Shown: positions 33,072-42,391 of the stretch, piece after piece | Numbering within the stretch: position 1 is the first letter of the stretch | Layout: each line of letters opens with the position of its first letter | Assembly: GCF_036013915.1 (NCBI RefSeq) | Contig: NZ_CP107899.1 | Location: 5,518,001-5,582,000 of the forward strand | Source of the DNA: Streptomyces sp. NBC_00464 | GTDB taxonomy: Bacteria > Actinomycetota > Actinomycetes > Streptomycetales > Streptomycetaceae | Reading direction: 5' to 3' | DNA length: 64,000 nt | Program-made: the position numbers and the translations under genes | Notes under the pieces: model-generated | Told to the model about the DNA's origin: nothing | What the model saw: the letters and a program-made list of their open reading frames with translations, nothing else | Database searches by the model: none

Positions 33072-33501
33072 TGCCGCCTCATTCGCTCGCCGCCGGACGC
33101 TCTCGTGCAGACCGGCCAGGCACATGGTCACTCCATGCAGTAGATCACCATGCTGCCGTGAAGCTGATCGCCTGGAGTGCAGGGATGCGGGTGCCAAGCA
33201 GTGGGCCGGCGGACGCGACGAGTCCGAGCCGGCGCACGGGCAGCACGCGCGCCGGATGACCGTGAGCGCCGACGGCGATGTCGCCGTCGCAGTCGCCCCC
33301 GTCCAGCAGCGGGCCGGATCTCAGGGAGCGATAGACTTCGATGCTGTAACGGAGTAGCGGGGGAGCGTTGTCTCTGTCTCTTGAGCGACAGAACGGTCTC
33401 GACGGTTTCGTCTCCGTCGTTGCCGGCAGCACGGGGCGGAATTATTTTGCACGTGTGGCGATAGATGTGCGGCATGGAATGTTTACGCGAAGGGGTCGCT
33501 C
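33072..33501. other. 430-bp gap, nothing clear
   Basis: Holds the FKBP promoter and, near 33489-33498, the weak ribosome binding site for the gene at 33502. Short open frames on both strands lack start signals and coding bias. Confidence 0.4.
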
Positions 33502-33825
33502 GTGAAGCTTGCTGTCATTGTTTCCGTCATTCTCGTCGTGGGCGCCATCGTCGGCATTGGCCGCCTCTTCGTTCGTGACCACAAGATCGAGACGCATGGG
33601 CGGGACATCAAGGCTCAGGTGGAAGACATCCGCCATGTCGGCACAAATGACGGCGGGTCCTTCGAAATAGCGTATCGACTCTCCTGGCGCGAGGGTGATG
33701 CGAGGAGAACCGTGGACGGCCGGGATACCGTACTCGCCTCCCGCATGCCGCAGTTGCAGAAGGGCTGTGAGGTCGATATCAAGTACCTTGACGATGCCCA
33801 TATTCTGTTTGTCTTCAACGCGTAG
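33502..33825 (+). CDS. Small membrane protein, DUF3592-like
   Basis: 107 aa from GTG 33502. One N-terminal membrane helix (MKLAVIVSVILVVGAIVGIG) and an extracytoplasmic beta domain with EIAYRLSWREGDARRTVDGRD, resembling DUF3592-type proteins. Function unknown. Confidence 0.6.
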   Translation: MKLAVIVSVILVVGAIVGIGRLFVRDHKIETHGRDIKAQVEDIRHVGTNDGGSFEIAYRLSWREGDARRTVDGRDTVLASRMPQLQKGCEVDIKYLDDAHILFVFNA

Positions 33826-33973
33826 CTGTCGTCGGCTCGTTGACGGGTGCTCTGTTCTGCTGTCATGACAGATTTCCGGTGGTGCGGCAGATTGTGGGCC
33901 CGGCTCCGTGCACCTCGGAATCGCGGCGTCGACCGGACTGAGTACTGCTGGCAGCCCCGTCCCGAACCAGCCG

Positions 33974-34627
33974 TCATGACCACCGTTCGAATTCGACATC
34001 GAGGCGCGTGTCGGTGCGCACCCACACTTCGCCCTCAGCGGCCTCGGCCGGGGCGTCGACTCGTTCGATCCCGAGGGATTCGATCAACTTGAGCAGTTCG
34101 GCTCGTTCCGCTCGGTCATCGCCGACATCATGCGAGTCGAAGAAGACGTAGTACTGGTCGCTCGGGTCCACGTAGCCCGAGTCCGCCCAGATTCGGGCTA
34201 CTTCTTGGATTGCCGCGGCTTCGGTCGTGAACGTGGCGGCGCGTGCAGCACCGCGGGTCTCCGGTGACGCGTCGAGGTCGGCGAGGTCCGAGAACCACTG
34301 GCCGAAGCGGTCGAGGCCGGCATATCCGTTCTCGAAGAACAGCATCGCGCTCGGCAGATAGCGGTTGGCCCTGTCGACCTGGAGGTATTCCGAACGAGGT
34401 TGGTCCGCCGCTTCGATCCGGGCGATCACACCTTGACCGGGCATGAGCACCAGGCTTTGGCCCGCCGGTTCATCTTCGATGGTGTAGGTATCGGAATCCC
34501 GGCCCCGGAAGAACGCGGAGAATGCAACGTAGGCTTCCTGGGCGTCGCGTACGGATACCTGCTGGTCGTTGCCGTCACCGACAACGAAGACGAACTGTTT
34601 CGGTCCGGGGCTGTAAGGGCGAGCCAT
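33974..34627 (-). CDS. Hypothetical protein, unknown
   Basis: 217 aa, acidic, soluble, mixed alpha/beta. Starts MARPYSPGPKQFVFVVGDGN. No domain recognised; long sensible reading frame with good GC3 bias supports it as a real gene. Confidence 0.6.
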   Translation of the reverse strand: MARPYSPGPKQFVFVVGDGNDQQVSVRDAQEAYVAFSAFFRGRDSDTYTIEDEPAGQSLVLMPGQGVIARIEAADQPRSEYLQVDRANRYLPSAMLFFENGYAGLDRFGQWFSDLADLDASPETRGAARAATFTTEAAAIQEVARIWADSGYVDPSDQYYVFFDSHDVGDDRAERAELLKLIESLGIERVDAPAEAAEGEVWVRTDTRLDVEFERWS

Positions 34628-34938
34628 AGGTGTCCTTCGCTCAATGTGACAACGCCGCCAGCGTAGTTGAACCCGAGTGGACAGACCTGCCGTTCATCGC
34701 CGATGCATTGCCGGAAGAACTGGCAGATCTGTGAGTCGGCCGGCGCGAGCCACTCGCCCGACGGCGGGCACCTCGAAGGAGCAGACCGGTCGCTGCCTTG
34801 CGCCGGATGCCTGCCGTCCCCGGCCGCCGACGATGCCGTTCAGTGCAAAACGTTGCGGGGCAGTTCATACCTTCACGGAACGGGCAACGGGGAAGCGAGT
34901 GCTGGATCGGCGGTGAGCCGTGAGGCAGGGTGGGGGCC
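34628..34938. other. 311-bp intergenic region
   Basis: No gene supported. A plus-strand stretch near 34665-34733 reads VEPEWTDLPFIADALPEELADL before a stop and may be the end of a lost gene. Promoter and GGGTGGGGG ribosome binding site for the GNAT gene are at the right end. Confidence 0.4.
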
Positions 34939-35442
34939 ATGTCTACGTACGAGACGATGCCGTTCCACCTCGAAACCGAGCGGCTGATACTGCGGCCGTG
35001 GGCCGATTCGGATGCTGTCGAGTTCAGCGCCCTCCTCTCCGAACGAGGCAAGGGGACGCCCACGGTGGAGCGCACCCGGACGTCCATCGCGAAGCTGCTC
35101 GCCGAGACGGAGACGACGGGGTTCGCCCTGTTGCCCATCCAGCGCCGTGACGAAGGCGACTTCATCGGCTATTGCGGGTTGATCATCGGCCGCTCCACCG
35201 TCGAGGAGCCCGAGATCGCGTATGAGCTGTTCCAGCGCGCGCATGGGTACGGATATGCCACCGAGGCGGCCGGTGCCGTGCTCGATGCCGCTGTGGCGAC
35301 TGGGCGGAAACGGCTCTGGTCGACCGTCGGCGCGTGGAACACACCGTCGTTCCGCGTCCTTGAGAAGCTCGGGTTCGAGCGGGATCACGTGTCCGTGGAG
35401 GACAGTGGTGAAGTGGTGTGGCTCACGCGCTCGTTGCCGTGA
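34939..35442 (+). CDS. GNAT family N-acetyltransferase (RimJ/RimL type)
   Basis: 167 aa. LETERLILRPWADSDAVEF start, then YELFQRAHGYGYATEAAGAVLDAA, containing the acetyl-CoA loop (Q/R-x-x-G-x-G/A as RAHGYGYATEA), and NTPSFRVLEKLGF. Typical of acetyltransferases acting on protein N-termini or small amines. Confidence 0.92.
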   Translation: MSTYETMPFHLETERLILRPWADSDAVEFSALLSERGKGTPTVERTRTSIAKLLAETETTGFALLPIQRRDEGDFIGYCGLIIGRSTVEEPEIAYELFQRAHGYGYATEAAGAVLDAAVATGRKRLWSTVGAWNTPSFRVLEKLGFERDHVSVEDSGEVVWLTRSLP

Positions 35443-35453
35443 GGCGGGCGCCG

Positions 35454-36038
35454 TCAGGCGGCCGGTCCCGGGCCCGGCGGCAGGTGGACCGTCATGATCA
35501 GGTGGCAGGTCCCGGTGCCGGTGCCGCGGTAGGTGTGGGGGGCGTCGCCGTCGAAGGCCGCCGTCTGGCCGGCTTCGACGAGGTGCTCGGTGCCGTCCAC
35601 GACAAGCGTCATGCGGCCGGACGTCACGCTGACCGTTTCCACCACCCCGGCCTGGTGCGGGTGGCTGGGGTACTCCTCGTCCGGTTCCAGCCGCCAGCGC
35701 CAGACCTCGACCGGGGCCGCGCCCGAGGTCGTCAGCATGAGCCGGGCCTCGCTGCCCCGGGATCCCGTCCACAGAGGGGTCACGGCGTCGGCCGTCACGA
35801 CGCGGACGCGGCCTTCCGCCGGACCTTCCATCAGTGCGGACACCGAGATGCCCAGGGTGTCGGCCAGGCGGACCAGGGTGGCGAAGTTGGGGTTGCCCTG
35901 GGCCTTCTCCAGGCCCACCAGCGCACCCTTGCTGACCTGTGCGCGCCGGCCGAGCTCGTCCAGGGACAGGCCCGCACGGGTGCGTGCCGCTCTGACGTTG
36001 TGCGCGAGTGTGCGCAGGGCTGTGTCTGTCTCGGCCAT
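35454..36038 (-). CDS. XRE-cupin transcriptional regulator
   Basis: 194 aa. HTH at residues 10-65 (ARTRAGLSLDELGRRAQVSKGALVGLEKAQGNP), then a cupin domain (residues 105-185) with a HPHQAG metal-binding His pair and GDAPHTYRG. Divergent from the EamA transporter, which it likely controls, sensing a ligand in the cupin. ATG 36038 has GGATG-type weak site upstream. Confidence 0.92.
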   Translation of the reverse strand: MAETDTALRTLAHNVRAARTRAGLSLDELGRRAQVSKGALVGLEKAQGNPNFATLVRLADTLGISVSALMEGPAEGRVRVVTADAVTPLWTGSRGSEARLMLTTSGAAPVEVWRWRLEPDEEYPSHPHQAGVVETVSVTSGRMTLVVDGTEHLVEAGQTAAFDGDAPHTYRGTGTGTCHLIMTVHLPPGPGPAA

Positions 36039-36154
36039 CCGATCACCATCCTTGCGAAGACCACTGGAATGCACCGCTCGGTCGTTTGGTTGACACCGGA
36101 CGGTCGGTTCGTTGTACCTTTGAGTCGTTCCATTGAATGGTAAGGGATGTGCAC
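36039..36154. promoter_or_regulatory. Divergent regulator/transporter promoter region
   Basis: Contains TTGACA near 36090 with TACCTT about 19 bp on, in the transporter direction. It also has two related direct repeats CGGTCGTTTGG and CGGTCGGTTCG, and an 11-bp palindrome CCATTGAATGG at about 36130-36140. These are candidate operators for the XRE-cupin regulator. Confidence 0.5.
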
Positions 36155-36991
36155 GTGATTGCTCTGCTGCTGGCCCTGGGCAGCTCGCTCGCCTATGGCT
36201 GCGCCGATTTCCTCGGCGGCCTCGGGGCCCGCAAGGCCCATGTCCTGCGCACCGTGATGATTGCCGCCCCGGCTTCCCTCGTGGTCGAGCTCCTGCTGTG
36301 GCCCATCCTCGGCGCCTCGTTCAGTGCCGAGACCCTGGGCTGGGGCGCCGCGTCCGGTGTCGCGTCGGCCGCCGCGTTCACGCTGCTCTACCGGACGCTG
36401 GCGATCGGCCCGATGAATGTGCTGTCACCCGTGACAGCGCTGGTGTCCGCCATGCTGCCCGTGGGCGTCGGCCTGGTGCAGGGGGAGCGCCTGGGCGCCG
36501 CCGGGCTGGTGGGGCTGCCGCTCGCGCTGGCCGCTGTCGTGCTGGTCAGTGCCGGGCACGGCTCGGGATCGGTGCGGCCCTCGCGTACGGCGCTGCTGCT
36601 GGCACTCGGTGCGGGTGCCGCCATCGCCCTCCAGCTGGTCTTCCTGCACCAGGCGCCGTCCGACAGCGGGGTCGCCCCGCTGATCATCGGCAGGGCGGTG
36701 TCCTCGGCCGTCACGCTGGGTGCCGCCGGGCTGATGTTCCGCCGGCTGGGATCCGAGCGGCCCGCCTACGCGATGTCCGCCACCGCCGGTGTGCTGGACT
36801 CGGTCGCCAACCTGCTCTTCCTGCTCGCCGCCCGCAGCGGGGACCTCGCGGTCGTCGCCGTCATCACCGCGCTCTACCCGGCCGGCACCGTCCTGCTCGC
36901 CCGCAGCGTGCTGGCCGAACGCATCCACCGCGGCCAGATCGTCGGGCTCACCGCCGCCGCCGCTGCCGTCGGCCTCCTCGCCCTCGCCTGA
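36155..36991 (+). CDS. EamA/DMT family transporter
   Basis: 278 aa with ten membrane helices in two EamA repeats; start MIALLLALGSSLAYGCADFLGG is typical. GTG 36155 is preferred as AAGGGA lies 7 nt upstream; earlier in-frame ATG 36137 and GTG 36149 precede or overlap that site. Paired with the divergent XRE-cupin regulator, probably a metabolite or drug exporter. Confidence 0.9.
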   Translation: MIALLLALGSSLAYGCADFLGGLGARKAHVLRTVMIAAPASLVVELLLWPILGASFSAETLGWGAASGVASAAAFTLLYRTLAIGPMNVLSPVTALVSAMLPVGVGLVQGERLGAAGLVGLPLALAAVVLVSAGHGSGSVRPSRTALLLALGAGAAIALQLVFLHQAPSDSGVAPLIIGRAVSSAVTLGAAGLMFRRLGSERPAYAMSATAGVLDSVANLLFLLAARSGDLAVVAVITALYPAGTVLLARSVLAERIHRGQIVGLTAAAAAVGLLALA

Positions 36992-37123
36992 GCCCTCACC
37001 CGACGCGGGAAGGGCTTCGACGCCCCCACCGCGGACCGGCAGCGCCGCCGCATGGGCCGTATCGGCCCGTGGAGGGCCTGACTCCCGCCGCTGTTGTACG
37101 TACGAAGGAACGGAGCCCCGCTC

Positions 37124-37831
37124 ATGACCGATTTCCGCCTTGCCCCCGCTGTCGCCGACGCCTTCCCCGACACCCTCGTCGCCGTGGTCACCGCCACCGG
37201 CCTGCGTGGCCGCGAGGACTGGCCCGACACGGCCGTCGCGCTGGAGGAACTGGAGCGGCAACTCGCCGACGGGGCCTGGCAGCCCGCCGACGAGACCGAC
37301 CCCCGTATCGAGGCGTGGCACACCGCCTACCGCTCCTTCGGTACCAACCCCCGGCGCATCCGCCCCAGCGTCGACGCGCTCGGCAGGCGCCTCGCCAAGA
37401 AGGGGGCGCTGCCCCGGATCAACCCGCCCGTCGACTCCTACAACGCCGTCTCCGTTCGTCACGGACTGCCCGCAGGGGCCTTCGACCTCGGCCAGGTCAC
37501 CGGCGACGTCGACATCCGCTACGCGGACGGCAGCGAGGAGTTCACCCCGCTCGGCGAACCCGACACCGTCGAGAATCCCAAGCCCGGCGAGATCATCTAC
37601 GCGGACACCGGCGGCGTCCTGACCCGGCACTGGAACCACCGCGATGCCCACCGCACCCGCGTCACCGAGGACTCCACCCACGTCGCCTTCATCCTCGAAA
37701 CGCTCCATGCCACCCGCGACGGTCACCTCCTGAAGGCCGCAGCACTGGAACTGCGGGAGCTGCTTGCCCCGCACGCCCAGCAGACGGCTGTGCATCATCT
37801 CGGCCCGGCGCGGTCCCGGATCACCGTGTGA
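37124..37831 (+). CDS. B3/B4 tRNA-binding domain protein
   Basis: 235 aa. The B3/B4 domain of phenylalanyl-tRNA synthetase beta is recognisable: YRSFGTNPRRIRPSVDAL, INPPVDSYNAVSVRHGLP, and the closing MNRDAHRTRVTE-like segment. Stand-alone proteins of this kind may edit mischarged tRNA. ATG 37124 follows AAGGAACGGAG. Confidence 0.9.
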   Translation: MTDFRLAPAVADAFPDTLVAVVTATGLRGREDWPDTAVALEELERQLADGAWQPADETDPRIEAWHTAYRSFGTNPRRIRPSVDALGRRLAKKGALPRINPPVDSYNAVSVRHGLPAGAFDLGQVTGDVDIRYADGSEEFTPLGEPDTVENPKPGEIIYADTGGVLTRHWNHRDAHRTRVTEDSTHVAFILETLHATRDGHLLKAAALELRELLAPHAQQTAVHHLGPARSRITV

Positions 37832-37942
37832 GGGCTGCCGCCGGTCGGGAGCGTCCCCCTCTCGTGGCCGCTGTGCGATTGGTGTGGCGGGTCATGATCG
37901 CCGGATGACAGCAACGTGCGGTGCAGGGAGCACAATTGCCTC

Positions 37943-38608
37943 ATGGATCCCCATGGCAGGGCACGGGCGCTGCAGGGCCCCGACGAGCTGCGGAGACTCT
38001 TCTCGCTCGTCCTGGACCAGGTCCATCCCGACGCGCTGGGCCTCGCATACCGGTTGGTCGGGACCGGGGCCGCGCTGGCGCAGGGAGTTCCGCTGCCTGC
38101 GGGTGACGTGGACATCCTGGTCGGCCGCCGGGGCGACGTCGACAGATTCGCAGCCGGGCTGTCCGGGTTTCCGTGTCTGGACGCACCGGGCTGGCTGCCC
38201 GAAGCGCGACAGTACTTCGCGCGGTTCAGGGTCGACGGGACCGATGTGGAGATCAGTACGGTCGAGTGGCCGGCCCACACCGATACGTTCGAGTGCACGG
38301 GGCGCGGCCCCTGGGAGCACTGTGTACGCGTCGGGTTCGGCAGTCACGTCGTTCCGGTCGTCCGCCTGGAGTTGAGGCTGGTCTCCGAGCTGGTCCGGAA
38401 CCGTCCCGACCGGATTGCTCCCCTGATCGAGCACATGCGGGTGCACGGCGCCGATCTTCCTCTCCTGCGGAGGGCCATGAGCGAGCGTGAGGTCGAGCCG
38501 AAGCTGCAGGCCCGTGTCATGGAACAACTTCCCCTACTCTGTCCGGCATGCATCAGGCACCAGGGCACGACCGACGGCTCATCTCGCAGCGGCGGCGCCG
38601 GGTGTTGA
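37943..38608 (+). CDS. Nucleotidyltransferase-fold protein
   Basis: 221 aa from ATG 37943. VGTGAALAQGVPLPAGDVDILV is a nucleotidyltransferase-like glycine/DxD motif, with a later acidic DGTDVEIS that can complete the metal site. No known substrate. The last 30 residues (from about 38520) look unlike the rest. Confidence 0.65.
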   Translation: MDPHGRARALQGPDELRRLFSLVLDQVHPDALGLAYRLVGTGAALAQGVPLPAGDVDILVGRRGDVDRFAAGLSGFPCLDAPGWLPEARQYFARFRVDGTDVEISTVEWPAHTDTFECTGRGPWEHCVRVGFGSHVVPVVRLELRLVSELVRNRPDRIAPLIEHMRVHGADLPLLRRAMSEREVEPKLQARVMEQLPLLCPACIRHQGTTDGSSRSGGAGC

Positions 38609-38662
38609 CGGTGCCACCCGGGCGCCCTGCCGTGAGCGTGAGGGGACTGGGGGCGCGGGTCG

Positions 38663-39895
38663 ATGACCGCCGATCAGCGTGAGCGCGCGGCGCTGCCCGC
38701 CGAGTCCCCTCTGCGCATCCCTGCCTTCCGGCGGTTCCTGCTGGCTCATCTGGTCTCGGCCACGGGGTCGGCGATGGCACCCGTCGCGCTGGCGTTCGCC
38801 GTGATCGGGCAGGGCGGGGGAGCCCGGTCGCTCGGGATCGTGCTCACCGCGAACACCGTGCCGACCCTGGTCCTCCTCCTGATGGGCGGCGTGCTCGCGG
38901 ACCGCATGTCCCGCAGCCGCATTCTCTTTCTGGGGAACCTCGGTGCCGGCGCCGCCCAGGCGGCCGTCGCCCTGCTGGTCGCGACCGGGACGGCGACGAC
39001 CTTCGCGATCAGTGTCTGCGCCTGCCTCTCGGGGGTGTCGGCCGCCTTCATCGCGCCTGCCGCTCAGGGGATCGCGGCCCGGCTCGTACCGATGGAACAG
39101 CTTCAGCAGGCCAACGCGCTGGTCCGGGTGCCCGGCAACGCGGTCAAGGTCATCGGTCCGGTCATCGGCGGGTTCGTCGTCTCGTTCACCGGGCCCGCCT
39201 GGGCGCTCGGGTGGGACGCGGCCACCTTCGCCGTTGCCGCCCTTCTCCTGCTCGGGCTCCGGCTTGCCGGGGCCGTCCCCTCCGGTGACGGTGTCGTGGG
39301 CGATCTCCGTACCGGCTGGGCCGGGTTCCGCTCCCGGAGCTGGCTCTGGAGCTACACCGCCGCCGGGACCGCTGTCGTGGCGGCCTGGCTGGCCGGCTAC
39401 CAGCTGCTCGGTCCGCTCGTGGCCGACCACAGCTACTCCGGTGCCCGCTCCTGGGGGCTCGTGCAGGGCTCCTTCGCCGCCGGGCTGCTCGTCGGTACGG
39501 TCGTATGCCTCCTCTGGAAGCCGCAACGGCTGATGCTGGTCTGTGTCGTGACGAGTTCGGGCATCATGCTGCCGCTGGCGGCTCTCGGGCTGGAACTGCC
39601 CCTGATCTGGGTGCTGGTGACCGCCGTCGTCGCAGGCATCGGACTGGACGTGTCCATCGTCTCCTGGTCCACGATCATGCAGCAGCAGGTATCCGACGGG
39701 GAGTTGGGGCGCCTCAGTGCGTTCAACCACGTCGGTGAGCGCATCGCCATCCCGGGGGCGTACCTGCTGGTCGCGGTGGCCTCGGCGCACTGGAGCAGCC
39801 GGCAGATTCTTCTGGTGTGTGCGGGGGTCATCCTCGTCGCCTCCCTTGCCAACGCGTGCGTGCGCGACGTGTACCGGATTCGGCGGGCGGGCTGA
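38663..39895 (+). CDS. MFS transporter (12 TM)
   Basis: 410 aa with 11-12 helices and the MFS loop GGVLADRMSRSRILF between helices 2 and 3. MFS_3-like exporter group. Its 3' end overlaps the convergent MFS gene by 68 bp. Confidence 0.92.
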   Translation: MTADQRERAALPAESPLRIPAFRRFLLAHLVSATGSAMAPVALAFAVIGQGGGARSLGIVLTANTVPTLVLLLMGGVLADRMSRSRILFLGNLGAGAAQAAVALLVATGTATTFAISVCACLSGVSAAFIAPAAQGIAARLVPMEQLQQANALVRVPGNAVKVIGPVIGGFVVSFTGPAWALGWDAATFAVAALLLLGLRLAGAVPSGDGVVGDLRTGWAGFRSRSWLWSYTAAGTAVVAAWLAGYQLLGPLVADHSYSGARSWGLVQGSFAAGLLVGTVVCLLWKPQRLMLVCVVTSSGIMLPLAALGLELPLIWVLVTAVVAGIGLDVSIVSWSTIMQQQVSDGELGRLSAFNHVGERIAIPGAYLLVAVASAHWSSRQILLVCAGVILVASLANACVRDVYRIRRAG

Positions 39896-41240
39896 ACTCC
39901 ATCTGGAGGAGCTCCGGAGTCGTACGGGCGCTGTCCGCGCGTGGGCGGCAGACGTCCGGCGGTTCCGTCCGCTGTTCGTACGGAAGGTGTCTGCCCAGTC
40001 GTGCCAGCGGGGAGAACGCCATGAACAGCGGGGACAGCGAGAGGGCGACGGCGGTCACCAGCAGACTCGTACGCAGTCCCCAGTGGCCCGCCAGGAAGCC
40101 GCCCAGCAGTGAACCCACCGGGGTCAGGCCCATGCCGGCGAAGTTGATCGTCGCCACCACCCGGCCCTGTATCCCTACGGGTGTGATGGCCTGCCGCACG
40201 GCCATGATCGTCACGTTGACCAACTGGCCGAAGGTGCCGAAGAGGAAGTTGACGCCGATGAGTGCGGGGAGTGTGACGGCCGCCGAACCGTGCAGCGCCG
40301 GTACGCACAGCATCACACCGTCCGCGATCACCGCCGATGCCACCAGCACCTTGCCGTACCCGAACCTCCCCGGCAGCCTCGCCGCCAGCAGCGACCCCAC
40401 GACCGCGCCCGGGCCCATCGCGGCGAGTGCCAGGCCGACGGCCGTGCCCGACAGGTGCAGGCCGCGCGGGAGGTACAGCAGATAGACGGTCATCAGGGCG
40501 GCGAACCAGAACTGGAAGAGTGCCGAGGCCACACCCACCGCCCGCAGAGAGGCGTTGCCGGCCACGAAGCGGAGGCCCTCGTGGATCTGCTGCCGGATGC
40601 GGGCCGGGCCGTCGCTGCCCGCCGGGACCGGTTCGCGCCTGCGGATCCGCCGGATCGACACGGACGACAGCGCGAAGAAGAACGCGCCGGGTACGACGGC
40701 GACCGGCCCCGGGAACAGCGACACCAGCAGACCACCGAGTGCGGGACCGCCGATCTGCGCCGCTGATCTGCTGCCCTCCAGCGCGCTGTTGCCCTGCATC
40801 AGCCGGTCGCGTGCCACCAGCCGTACGAGCGAGGCCTGGTACGCCACGTCGAAGAACACACTCAGTACGCCGACGAGCAGCGCGACCACGAGCAGTACGG
40901 GCAGCCCGAGGAGGCCCAGCAGATACGCGGCGGGGATCACCGCCAGCGCGAATGCCCGTCCGCAGTCCGCCGCCACCATCACCGTACGGGCGCGCCGACG
41001 GTCGACCCACGCGCCCGCGAAGAGTGAGAGCAGCAGGATCGGTGCCTGCTCCACCGCACGCAGGACCCCGAGTTGACCGGAACCCGCGTGCAGCGACACC
41101 ACGGCGAGGAGCGGCAGGACGACCTGGGTGGACTGCGCCCCGAACTGTGACGCGGTCTGGCCCACCCACAGCCTGCGGAAGTCGGCATCCCGCCACAGGC
41201 TCGGCCGAGCCCCGGCCCGGCTGCTCCCGGCCGCCTTCAT
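39828..41240 (-). CDS. MFS transporter, convergent with the previous one
   Basis: 470 aa. Twelve helices with AGAWVDRRRARTVM loop and the MFS_3 signature YQASLVRLVARDRLMQGNSALEGSRS, typical of enterobactin-exporter-like proteins. The C-terminal 45 residues are hydrophilic, Arg/Pro-rich and lie antisense to the end of the neighbouring MFS gene. Confidence 0.9.
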   Translation of the reverse strand: MKAAGSSRAGARPSLWRDADFRRLWVGQTASQFGAQSTQVVLPLLAVVSLHAGSGQLGVLRAVEQAPILLLSLFAGAWVDRRRARTVMVAADCGRAFALAVIPAAYLLGLLGLPVLLVVALLVGVLSVFFDVAYQASLVRLVARDRLMQGNSALEGSRSAAQIGGPALGGLLVSLFPGPVAVVPGAFFFALSSVSIRRIRRREPVPAGSDGPARIRQQIHEGLRFVAGNASLRAVGVASALFQFWFAALMTVYLLYLPRGLHLSGTAVGLALAAMGPGAVVGSLLAARLPGRFGYGKVLVASAVIADGVMLCVPALHGSAAVTLPALIGVNFLFGTFGQLVNVTIMAVRQAITPVGIQGRVVATINFAGMGLTPVGSLLGGFLAGHWGLRTSLLVTAVALSLSPLFMAFSPLARLGRHLPYEQRTEPPDVCRPRADSARTTPELLQMEFSPPAESGTRRARTRWQGRRRG

Positions 41241-41711
41241 CGCGCGGCCCGGATGAGGCGTACGAACAGGCCTTCATGCCTGGCCTCGGGCGGAGTTGGC
41301 GTGGGGATGGTTCGGGTGTGTGACACCGGTTGCACTGGGATCCCTTGACCTGCGGAGCGGAAGACAATGCTCGCCGGCCGGGGCACGGGAGAGTGCACCG
41401 GCGGTTCGGGCGAGAAGGCTCGCTGTGCCGCAGATCAGAGGCGGCACGCGATGACGGGTCGATCACGACCTACGACGTCAGCGCGTGCTCGGGCGACCGG
41501 GCATCTCCACTCCTGACTGAAGGATCAGACTGTGGGCGAAGACTAGCCGTCCGGGCCCGTGCAGGGGGAGGCGTTTTCCGCCCCTCACATGGTGCGCGCG
41601 CAGTTGCCCCGGTCCCGGATCCGCTCACCCGTATGGCCGCGTCCGAGTGGCCGCGCCCGAACGTGCCGAGCAGGGTCGGTCTGACGTAGCCCCACCGGCC
41701 TAGGAGTTCTC
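41241..41711. other. 471-bp intergenic region
   Basis: An open frame at 41330-41689 lacks a ribosome binding site and protein-like composition, so I do not call it. The region holds the promoters of the minus-strand MFS gene and the DUF7144 gene. Confidence 0.45.
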
Positions 41712-42152
41712 ATGGCACAGACCGCGCCCACGCCGGGCAACTCGTCCTCGTCCCCGTCCCACCCCGGGGGCATCAACCCCTGGGCGGCCGGCGGGATCAT
41801 GTTCGCCGGTGTTCTGCTGATGGTCGACGGGGTGCTGGGGGCGATCAAGGGCATCGCCGGAATCGCCTCCGACGACGTCTACGCGCGGATCAACAACTAC
41901 GTCTTCGAGTTCAACGTGACGACCTGGGGATGGATCCACCTCATCCTCGGCATCATCATCGCCGTCGTCGGCTGGGGCATCCTCAAGGGCTCCGTCTGGG
42001 CGCGCGGCGCAGGTGTGGGGCTGGCGGCGCTCAACATGATCGCCAACTTCATGTGGCTGCCCTACCAGCCGATCTGGGCCGTCGTCTCCCTCGCGATCGA
42101 CACCTTCGTGATCTGGGCCCTGTGCACCGACCGCTCGAAGGCGGTCATTTGA
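41712..42152 (+). CDS. DUF7144-type membrane protein
   Basis: 146 aa, four helices, with the common actinobacterial pattern GIMFAGVLLMVDGVLGAIKG and TTWGWIHLILGIIIAVVGW, then FMWLPYQPIWAVVSLAID. Function unknown. A strong terminator follows directly. Confidence 0.88.
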   Translation: MAQTAPTPGNSSSSPSHPGGINPWAAGGIMFAGVLLMVDGVLGAIKGIAGIASDDVYARINNYVFEFNVTTWGWIHLILGIIIAVVGWGILKGSVWARGAGVGLAALNMIANFMWLPYQPIWAVVSLAIDTFVIWALCTDRSKAVI

Positions 42153-42167
42153 TGGGCGCCGGCAACG

Positions 42168-42206
42168 GCGCCGGCCCGGCGGTGGCTCCCACCGCCGGGC
42201 CGGCGC
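42168..42206. terminator. 18-bp stem terminator after DUF7144 gene
   Basis: GCGCCGGCCCGGCGGTGG (42168-42185) pairs perfectly with 42189-42206 around a CTC loop. The right arm overlaps a 20-bp direct repeat (42197-42216 and 42220-42239). Confidence 0.85.
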
Positions 42207-42244
42207 GTGCGACAGCGTCGGGCCGGCGCGTGCGACAGCGGCGG

Positions 42245-42355
42245 ATGCCCGCGCCCGACGGGCCCTTCTCCATCGCGGTCCGTGTGTACGGGCCCGAACC
42301 GTCCGTCCTGGACGGCGGCCGGGCCATGCCGAAGCTCGCCGTGCGCGACCACTGA
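42245..42355 (+). pseudogene. DUF1214-like C-terminal remnant
   Basis: DGPFSIAVRVYGPEPSVLDG followed by MPKLAVRDH and a stop resembles the tail of DUF1254/DUF1214 proteins (compare EGEFRPMLRLYMPQRAILDG in the next gene). No upstream part exists. Probably the end of a lost paralogue of the following gene. Confidence 0.6.
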
Positions 42356-42391
42356 ACTCGTCGTGCACGACCTTTGAAGGGGAGGTTCTCC

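Noticed and set aside
41330..41689. A 119-aa gene in the gap before DUF7144
   Set aside because: No ribosome binding site, no recognisable domain and noise-like composition.
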